From Mucidula mucida (taxonomy: Eukaryota; Basidiomycota; Agaricomycetes; Agaricales; Physalacriaceae): a DNA stretch of 15,205 nt. The stretch covers positions 1-15,205 of the forward strand of contig JADNYV010000805.1 of NCBI GenBank assembly GCA_015501055.1. The letters run 5' to 3'. Position numbers and translations under genes: made by a program. Below, in pieces: positions 9,141 through 15,205 of the stretch. Position 1 is the stretch's first letter, and the number at the start of each line of letters is the position of its first letter. The notes beneath the pieces were generated by a model that was given only the letters and a program-made list of their open reading frames with translations, was not told the DNA's origin and made no database searches.

Positions 9141-11147
9141 TTACCTGGCAGAATTGGGAGGTACAGTACCATCCACAGTCACCCGACTCCGAGGTCCTTG
9201 GTGGAGAGACTCCGGCCGTCGAGACACGCTACTTTCCCGAGGCAACACTTCACGCGACGATTCCCCGAACCAGCTCATTGCCCTGTTTCTATGATACGTT
9301 TCGGGAGTCCCAGTTGGAGTGCCGCGCTCCCAGTCCCAATGAGGCAGTTCCCTTGAAGTTGAAGGTGTATGAACAAGCAAGAGATGCTGTAGAATCGTTA
9401 TTATCAACATTCTTTCACATAGGCCTCGACTTACATGTGCGTTTGAAAGACCCATAAGGCTTACGGTACTCTGTCTGTGCCGCAGATCTGGTGGCTGGGG
9501 AAGAATAAGTGTCGCTTTACGTGGACGAGGAATCGTCCCGACGTCGTCTTCGCCAGAGTTGGGTGTTTGGTCCTCTTCCGCGATGTCGGACGTTGGAGCA
9601 GCGCCAGACGCGCTAGATATGATGAAGACACCAGCGAAAGTAGCAGCGCATCCATACAGGAAGGTGACGATTTGATGAAAGGATGCTTTTTGAAAGTCCC
9701 CATACATAATGGCAGATCCCACGATAGCAGAGAGATTGAAAAGTACAAACTGAGTGGGAATGACAATCTGTATGTGGTGTCACAATTTGTAAGAGAATGA
9801 GGTCTATATGTTGCCAACCTTGCTGTCGAATCTCATTAGAGCTCGGTTTAGATATTTTATCTGCCCCAGGCCTGTCAGGGCAAGAACCTCGAGGGAAGGT
9901 GAACGGTAAATCAGAGACAGTTTGGAGCACATACGAGAATGACGGGGTATGTTATAGGATGTGTAAACATTTCTATCCATTGCATAGTTAAGAGCGTAGA
10001 AACAGCTTTAGTGGAGAGGACAGTGAATCCACCTAGAGTACTTGTTAGGATGTGACGATATCGTTGGAAGTACCTTACCAAAGAGTGCACATAATCCAAC
10101 ATCGATAAACACGTAACGGCGACCCAAAGGGCCTTGAGATAGGATAGACAAACAGACAGCCCCCACGACGTAGATGCAGGAGTATACAATGAATGGGGTC
10201 TGGGAGATCGCTTTGAGGAGACGGTCAGGATCGAGGCGCGTGTCTGAGGTATTGGATGCGAGAACCACGGTGACTGCACCAATAATGGCGAATAAGATGC
10301 CAAGGAGGTCTACCTTTCGAAAGCGTTCCTGAATAATTAAGGGTGCAAAGAAACAGTTGGCTATTAAAGCAAACTGGGAGGGATGAGATGGACAGCCAAG
10401 ACAGTCACCGAACAGCTTACTGTACCCAAGGGCGCTACAACAGACGCCGGTGCCCAGGCGTATGATATAAAGTTGCCTGGTCAAGTCAATACGGGTGCAG
10501 TATGCTTTAAGAAATCGTAAGTACCTAATTCACCAACATTCATGAGCAAGAACCCTATCCACCTATCTGCGCGTTAATCGAAAGGAGAGGCCGAGTTGTC
10601 AAAAGTACCATAATTTGGACTTGAGATAGTCAGTCTCATTCCCCTCGTCAATATATTCCGAGTCAGTTTCGGTAGGTGCTTTACTCTGGGGCGGCAATGG
10701 TGGGCTCTGCAATACAACATCGACGGGAATGACGGCGGCGGGCGTCTTTTGGCGAAAGGGTGAAGCCAGGAAGGTAACAAACGTCGGTTTGGATGGGGGC
10801 TCCAGCGGCCCATATACCCCTGGGCGGCCCAGAGGGAGCAAAGGTTCACTCTCTGAAGCACGGCTGAGTCCTCTGATCGTATGCTCAGATTCGTCGCCGC
10901 TGGAGTCCGCCAGGTTTTCCTCGTCCCGCTCGTTTAGGCTAGGACCCGACGAGACCCGCTTTCCATTGCTGTTAGCCTTTAGTTTTTCAGCATCGAGCCT
11001 CTTATGCGCCAGTTTCTGTAGATTGAGCGCCAATGAAATCAGGACATTGCCGGCGATGGCGACGGTGATGCCGACTACGGTAGCAGTGTCGAGCTCAGGA
11101 AATCGCCCAGAGAGGCCATACGGATCCAGAGGGGGTAGTTTGGGCAT
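9141..11147 (-). CDS. NIPA-type magnesium transporter (DUF803)
   Basis: Eight exons: 11147-10609, 10562-10525, 10476-10421, 10373-10079, 10032-9935, 9887-9819, 9767-9435 and 9386-9141 (1674 nt, 557 aa). NIPA proteins are multi-pass membrane proteins, some shown to carry Mg2+. TM1 is VVGITVAIAGNVLISLALNL followed by QKLAHKRL. A long hydrophilic loop (about residues 55-178) contains ESEPLLPLGRPGVYGP. Then come the hallmarks YLKSKLWWIGFLLMNVGELG, NFISYAWAPASVVAPLGTFA, LIANCFFAPLIIQERFRKVD, LGILFAIIGAVTVVLAS, FTVLSTKAVSTLLT, GQIKYLNRALMRFDSK-IVIP, TQFVLFNLSAIVGSAIMYGD and FLYGCAATFAGVFIIS. The tail includes RQSTVSLMGLSNAH-HLLLVH. I prefer Met 11147, near TM1; an in-frame Met at 11216 would add 23 residues. 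Intron 7 is a multiple of three with no stop. Divergent from SEC12. Confidence 0.9.
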
Positions 11148-11285
11148 AGAGACAATGCGGAGAAGGACTCTCCACCGTCGGACCGTGCTGGGCTGGACTA
11201 AAGTCAAAAACGGCAATTACCACCGCGGTCGGCTACACGTGCGCTAATTCTCGTGTTCTCCTCCTTCCACCAACTGGCCAGCGCA
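11148..11285. promoter_or_regulatory. Short divergent promoter between NIPA and SEC12 genes
   Basis: Only 138 bp separate the two preferred start codons (69 bp if the NIPA gene starts at 11216). A palindromic E-box, CACGTG, lies at 11236-11241. There is no convincing TATA box. Shared control of the two genes is inferred from distance only. Confidence 0.45.
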
Positions 11286-12899
11286 ATGCGGGTCCATCAC
11301 GCGGCTCACAGCTTCCAGACGTTCCCAGTCTACTCGTCTTCCTTCATAAGTGACAACCAACTCGTCCTCGGTGGCGGCGGCGGCACATCACGAAGCGGAA
11401 TCAAAAACAAACTGGTATGTCACCTAAGGTTGCCACATTTCTGACTGTTTACGTTGTTGAACACAGAGACTGTACAATGTACATCCAGATCGCTCGATTG
11501 AGATGCTCAACGAGTTTGAGCTTGAAGCTGGAGAGGACGCGCCCATGAGCATGGCCGCCAACGAGGTATGTTTCACGTCATGCAGTCAGCAACAATCCGC
11601 TGATTATTGACTGCCTAGAGCAAGAACCTTGTCTGTGGCATCAATAGCACTGAAGAGCTCGTTGCACGCGGAGAGAATGATAATTGTCGCGTCTTTGACC
11701 TCAATGACAACAAGTACGTGTTGTTATCTCGTCGAGTTTGTACCCTGAACACAATCTTGCACTAGGATCAGCCTCCTGACGAAGAAGGGTACATTAAGCA
11801 CGGAGAACGTTGAAGATTTTCAGGTAGGTTGCCACTTCCGTTATTTGAATATATCTCACAAAGTCTTAGAGAGTATCTGTTCTCTCCCAAGATGGCACAA
11901 TGCTCGCCGCTGCTGGAGGCAAGATTGTAACATATTCTCTTAGCTCCCTCCGCCATGTTCTCAAGATTCTCAGTTGCACTTGTTATCCTTCCCTCTCCTG
12001 GTGCCGGTGGCTGCTGCAATCGAAACCAAGTTCGAGATTTACGACGCCGCATTCTCGGGAGATACGGTTCGCTTATTTTCCATCTTTCGCATTCTTACTC
12101 AAGTAGTCTAGCTGGTCGTCGTAACGACTGAACAACTTCTCGTCTATAACCTCTCCCAACCTTCGTCGCCTTCAAAGCCCAAGAAGAAAGGCAAGCCAAA
12201 GGTCGCGCCATCCAAGTTGGTCACGCTAGAACATACCATTCCCCTTCCCCACAATCTTGAAGGTGGTCAGTTCCGAGGTGGACATTTCCATCCCACAAAC
12301 AGTCAGGTCTTCTACACCGCAGGCAACACCAAAAATGTCCGGACACGCACCTCCAAGAGCGTACCCCGTCCGTCATTCGCGATGAAATGGGATACTGCGA
12401 CGTGGAAAGTGGAGAAAAGTCGCAAAATCGGAGATAAGCCCTTGACCTGCTTCGTTGTCAGGTAACTTTGCCGCGATACCTTGATTCGTTCAGCTAACAG
12501 GTTGTTAGTCCCGATGGACAGTATCTCGGCTTTGGCTCGTCGGACCTGAGTATTGGTTTACTTGATGCAGCAACACTGACGGTATATACTTCTTTCCTTG
12601 CATTTGCTGGTCTTACCGGTCCTTCTTAGCCAACAGTATCCATATTGAAAGCACACGAGTTCCCCGCAACAACCATCTGTTTCAATCCATCGTCCGAATT
12701 GTTTGTCTCTGGAGTGCAGACAGCTCGATACGCATCGTTTCATTACCGGGAGATTCATCCTCCTATTGTAAGTCTTCTTTCAGACGGTTGGTTAAGGTGC
12801 CCCTTTTAACAAATTCATTCAGCGTGGACCTTCGTGCTACTGCTCGTTGCATTACTTATTCTTCTACTCGCTGTTGGTGCTCAGAAGGTTCTCAAATAG
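11286..12899 (+). CDS. SEC12: SEC12/PREB-like guanine nucleotide exchange factor for Sar1, frameshifted
   Basis: Ten exons: 11286-11414, 11467-11565, 11619-11713, 11766-11823, 11870-11918, 11966-12066, 12112-12461, 12509-12581, 12630-12767 and 12823-12899. Sec12 is an ER membrane beta-propeller protein that loads GTP on Sar1 to start COPII coat assembly. The N-terminus VYSSSFISDNQLVLGGGGGT then SRSGIKNKL matches the Sec12 K-loop region. Blades include SMAANESKNLVCGINSTEE, VSVLSQDGTMLAAAGD, LVPVAAAIETKFEIYDAAFS, FRGGHFHPTN, SPDGQYLGFGSSDLSIGLLD and ICFNPSSELFVSG. The last exon encodes the anchor WTFVLLLVALLILLLAVGAQ, near the C-terminus as in type II Sec12. The exons sum to 1169 nt, one short of a multiple of three. 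After LFVSG the expected SADSSIRIVSLPGDSSSY lies in the -1 frame, so about 12711-12714 lacks one base. Intron 5 is GC-AG. Confidence 0.88.
11919..11965 (+). other. GC-AG intron (intron 5 of SEC12)
   Basis: The donor reads GGAG|GCAAGATTG and the acceptor TCTCAAG|AT. Length 47 nt. Splicing gives LAAAGD-SQLHLLSFPLLVPVAAA, as expected for a propeller strand. The nearby GTAAC at about 11929 would need a 17-nt intron (end at 11943-11945) to reach the correct frame, which is not credible. Confidence 0.72.
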
Positions 12900-13203
12900 A
12901 TTGTTATAAAGGCATAAGCTATATACTATTTTCTATTGAATATGCAAATTAGTCAAGCGCACACTGATGATTTTGCAGTCGAGTGAAATTATTGTGAGGC
13001 GCAGTCTTCGTTGTTGAAGTTGGCGGTACTCTGATTCTCTTTGAAATAGCCGTGAAGGTTTGGTGAATGCAGTAATGATACAAATGCTACAAGTGGTACT
13101 AGAATGGTACCTAGGCTTGAGATAGATGACGACGAATAGACTACTATCCGGAATGCAATGTACGATATCAATAAACAAGGGGAATCGGAGACGACGAAAG
13201 CTT
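12900..13203. other. Convergent 3' spacer between SEC12 and ISU1
   Basis: 304 bp between the two stop codons. It should hold both 3' UTRs. Open frames on both strands (for example 12933-13343, -) have no domain, partly overlap ISU1 exon 4 out of frame, and are not supported as genes. Confidence 0.55.
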
Positions 13204-13926
13204 TTACGCCTGACCAGGGTGGGCTGTGGCGACAGTCTCACCAGTGACGACGCTTTGGCTAACGTCGATGAATCCCTTCTGCTTAGGGTTCGACATGGTG
13301 TTACGTTTCGACCGATAATCCCGGATAGCAGAGCGGATGGCATCCTCAGCCAACACTTTTCACATCGTTAGACAAGAAGGAGCGGGACGAGGAAGTGACA
13401 TACTTGAGCAGTGGAGTTTGACCGGTGGTAGGCACAACTCCTTGGCAATCTCCGTGTTTTTGATTTTGCCAGCTTCATCCAGTGAGAGGCCTTTCACCCG
13501 CTCGGTCATGTACGAGCTGGACGCGATGGCGCTGCCACATCCAAAGGTCTTGAACTTGACATCGGAAATGATGCCGTTTTCGTCGACGCGGATTTGGAGT
13601 TTCATCACATCACCGCAACTGAAAAAGACGGGTGAGCAGCGCGCTCGGTGGGCCACTAAGCGCAGGGAAAACTTACGCAGGAGCTCCAACAAGCCCAGTT
13701 CCGACATCTACATCGTTTTTGGGTAGGGAGCCGACCTATGGGACAGAAAATTTATCAGATAAGCAGGTCCAGACCTGGAATCGAGGCCACATACGTTTCT
13801 GGGTTTCTCATAGTGCGAGATCACTTTCTCGTGGTAGCCACGAGCAAGTGCTGGCCGCAATGAGGCGCGGGCGACGGTGGGGCGAGTGGCAGCGAAGACA
13901 GTACGGACGATTGCTGAGCGAAACAT
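13204..13926 (-). CDS. ISU1: Iron-sulfur cluster assembly scaffold ISU1 (IscU family), mitochondrial
   Basis: Four exons: 13926-13795, 13735-13677, 13618-13404 and 13355-13204 (558 nt, 185 aa). ISU1 is the scaffold on which the Nfs1-Isd11 desulfurase, frataxin and ferredoxin build [2Fe-2S] clusters in the mitochondrial matrix. Residues about 1-30 ([20 protein letters not shown]) are Arg-rich without acids, a matrix targeting signal. Cluster ligands are all present: C65 and D67 (APACGDVMK), C91 ([14 protein letters not shown]), and H133 and C134. The chaperone-binding LPPVK motif is at 127-131. M136, in CSMLAEDAI, is the position where a Met to Ile change bypasses frataxin in yeast, so this protein has the frataxin-dependent form. 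The Met codon is split A|TG by intron 3. The start is clear from the presequence. The start codon is 175 bp from divergent TAF9. Perfect iron-GATA sites lie in intron 1 and in the promoter. Confidence 0.96.
13752..13762. promoter_or_regulatory. Iron-GATA-like site in ISU1 intron 1 (both orientations)
   Basis: The + strand reads TTATCAGATAA, which contains the consensus of fungal iron-responsive GATA factors (ATCWGATAA; SreA, Fep1, Urbs1, Cir1 type) on both strands, overlapping. It lies inside ISU1 intron 1 (13736-13794). Function is inferred from the motif. Confidence 0.45.
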
Positions 13927-14101
13927 GGTGGCAGAGAGGTGACGACAAACGTAAGGACTTTCGGCTCCCCCATGTGCGGAGTTTCAAATCGCGTAAGCTG
14001 ATATGTAAGATTTACGTCACCGGCACGGGCTTATCAGATAGCGAACATCGGCCGATAGCAGCGGTCCGACTGTTTGCCGTTCCTGCCGAACTCCTGCCTC
14101 C
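13927..14101. promoter_or_regulatory. Divergent promoter between ISU1 and TAF9
   Basis: 175 bp between start codons. Contents seen: a CRE-like TTACGTCA at 14012-14019 and an iron-GATA-like TTATCAGAT at 14031-14039, 12 bp apart. No TATA box. Confidence 0.6.
14031..14039 (-). promoter_or_regulatory. Iron-GATA-like site in the ISU1/TAF9 promoter
   Basis: The - strand reads ATCTGATAA, a perfect match to ATCWGATAA, bound by iron-sensing GATA repressors in several fungi. It sits 105 bp before the ISU1 ATG and 63 bp before the TAF9 ATG. The motif is read directly; iron control is an inference. Confidence 0.5.
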
Positions 14102-14908
14102 ATGTCGCGCCAGGTCGACAGTTTACCACCAACTGCCCGGGCAATCGCCCTCCTTCTCTCATCGACGCCAGCCGTCCAGGATGCTCAACCAGGTGTTCTG
14201 CACCAGCTGCTTGAGTTTTCCAACAGATATACCCAGCAGGTCCTGACCGACGCCCGTGTGTATGCCGAGCACGCAGGTCGTCAAGAAAAGGTGGACTACG
14301 ACGACGTCGTGCTCGCTGTTCAGGCTCGCGTGGGCTGGGAATTCGGTGGACGCATTCCGAAAGAGGTTTGAAGCAAGCCGCCTCAACTATGTTCGTCTAT
14401 TGACGCGCTCTATCAGTATATCCTCTCACTCGCGTCTCAAACAAATTCCGTCCCACTTCCTGCCGTGCCCGAGGTCTTTGGCGTGCGGTTGCCGCAGCAG
14501 TCCGAATGTCTGACATCCATCGATTTTGATCTTGTACCCAACAAGCCGCCGCCGGGGCTGCCCATCTATGATGAAGAGGTCGAAGAGATTGAAGAGTCGG
14601 AATCTGACGACGATGAGGATATGGAGCCGGCACCCATCCCAGCTGCAGTGGCCATGTCCGTGGAACCGCCTGTCCGCGAAGTCGAAGAAGCGCCCTTCCC
14701 CATAAGCGCCATCCAAACAGACATCACAGCACCCGCTTCGGCTATAGAGGCAGATGAGGGCAGCGATATGGGAGACCATGAGGATCTTTTCGCTGGTGGT
14801 GATGATGATGATGGCAGCGACGCCATGGAAGAGGTTCAGACGTCTTTGACTGAAGGTACCTCAAATGGCGTCAAGAGAAAACTGGTCGAAGAGGACGATT
14901 ACGACTGA
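14102..14908 (+). CDS. TAF9: TFIID/SAGA subunit TAF9
   Basis: Two exons: 14102-14365 and 14417-14908 (756 nt, 251 aa). TAF9 pairs with TAF6 through a histone fold and belongs to both TFIID and SAGA in the nucleus. The histone fold spans about residues 8-80: ARAIALLLSS, PGVLHQLLEFSNRYTQQVLT, DARVYAEHA, KVDYDDVVLAVQARV. The junction gives GRIPKE-YILSLASQTNSV, then PLPAVPEVFGVRLPQQSECL, the conserved TAF9 segment after the fold. From about residue 125 the chain is acidic and low-complexity (EEVEEIEESESDDDEDME; GDDDDGSDAMEE) and ends in a basic patch, VKRKLVEEDDYD, possibly a nuclear signal. The 51-nt intron has an atypical GTTTGA donor; without splicing the frame stops at once at that TGA. Divergent from ISU1. 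Confidence 0.93.
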
Positions 14909-15061
14909 CGAATGGGCTTGCTGTATTTATCTTATTGTTCAAACTTGTACTATTACCAGATCCCCAAGTGCTTATCTGCGTGCATGCAATCTGGCACACA
15001 CGAACAGAAGCACGGATGCCTTGAAGCAGGAGTTGATAGAAGACAACAACATCACAGAGTT
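14909..15061. other. 3' spacer after TAF9
   Basis: Probable 3' UTR of TAF9 and spacer to a possible convergent gene. No coding signal: the short + and - strand open frames show no domain. Confidence 0.5.
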
Positions 15062-15205
15062 CTAGAAGTAAGGCTTGACCGTCGTACTTTGAAGAAGGTA
15101 CTTGACGTCCATACTCCGAGCGTAGCCTCAATCGAGTGTAGAATGTTGAATCAACAAATTGATACATCTTTACACTACATTGTAAGTGGTACACTTTGAA
15201 GTGAC
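15062..15205 (-). CDS. Possible 3' end of a convergent gene, partial
   Basis: On the - strand an open stretch reads YARSMDVKYLLQSTTVKPYF and stops at TAG 15062-15064. Its frame is closed by a TGA just upstream, so it would need an acceptor at about TTGAG|GC near 15125 and a further exon toward the edge. I do not recognise the protein. The convergent arrangement with TAF9 makes a gene end plausible, but the window is too short to decide. Confidence 0.25.

Noticed and set aside
9477..9800. 107-codon + strand open frame
   Set aside because: Almost entirely antisense to NIPA exon 7, whose frame matches a known family.
11148..11216. Extra 23 N-terminal residues for the NIPA protein from Met 11216
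   Set aside because: In frame but Arg/Trp-rich and unlike the family start; it would leave only 69 bp to SEC12. Kept as an alternative, not preferred.
10729..11247. 172-codon + strand open frame
   Set aside because: Antisense to NIPA exon 1; the - strand reading contains the family's first membrane helix.
12711..12716. Programmed -1 frameshift as an explanation in SEC12
   Set aside because: No X-XXY-YYZ slippery heptamer at the shift, and Sec12 is not known to be recoded; a one-base deletion or base-calling error is simpler.
12933..13343. 136-codon - strand open frame
   Set aside because: Overlaps ISU1 exon 4 in another frame and continues into 3' spacer; no domain.
14912..15199. 95-codon + strand open frame after TAF9
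   Set aside because: Frame change after a clear TAF9 stop; no domain and composition typical of spacer.

Overview
The window looks like nuclear DNA of a filamentous basidiomycete, most likely an agaricomycete. Genes are tightly packed on alternating strands. I resolved 37 introns, all but one 40-63 nt long. The gene content is single-copy eukaryotic housekeeping genes plus one kinase-like and one orphan family of a kind I associate with mushroom-forming fungi. There are no bacterial operon features, rRNA or tRNA genes, CRISPR arrays, or intact transposons that I can support. All exon models below were built by hand from splice signals, reading frame and family resemblance; no alignment or transcript data were available.

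Layout from left to right. (1) The 3' end of a CCDC97-like (DUF2052) gene, + strand, 1-383. (2) The TFIIIC tau95 subunit (TFC1/sfc1/GTF3C5), - strand, 7 exons, 552-2553. (3) A DUF300/TMEM184-type membrane protein, + strand, 5 exons, 2854-5377. (4) A loose stretch, 5378-7171, with a doubtful small two-exon gene (- strand) and a broken gene (+ strand) that keeps an EVG-S-E motif reminiscent of fungal PD-(D/E)XK/Uma2-like proteins. (5) A membrane-anchored protein kinase-like gene, - strand, 6 exons, 7172-8609. (6) A NIPA-type magnesium transporter, - strand, 8 exons, 9141-11147. (7) SEC12, + strand, 10 exons, 11286-12899, carrying an apparent one-base deletion. (8) The mitochondrial Fe-S scaffold ISU1, - strand, 4 exons, 13204-13926. 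(9) TAF9, + strand, 2 exons, 14102-14908. (10) A possible end of a further - strand gene at the right edge.

The genes do not form a pathway. Gene expression (TFIIIC for Pol III, TAF9 for Pol II, and the CCDC97 family, linked to SF3b), the secretory pathway (SEC12), membrane transport and Fe-S assembly lie side by side. Neighbours often share short divergent promoters: TFC1/DUF300 300 bp, NIPA/SEC12 138 bp, ISU1/TAF9 175 bp. The main points for a second look are: perfect matches to the iron-GATA consensus in the ISU1/TAF9 promoter and in ISU1 intron 1; two GC-AG introns with the same GCAAG donor; the SEC12 frameshift that removes its membrane anchor; and the decayed orphan gene. I found no convincing entirely new biological system.
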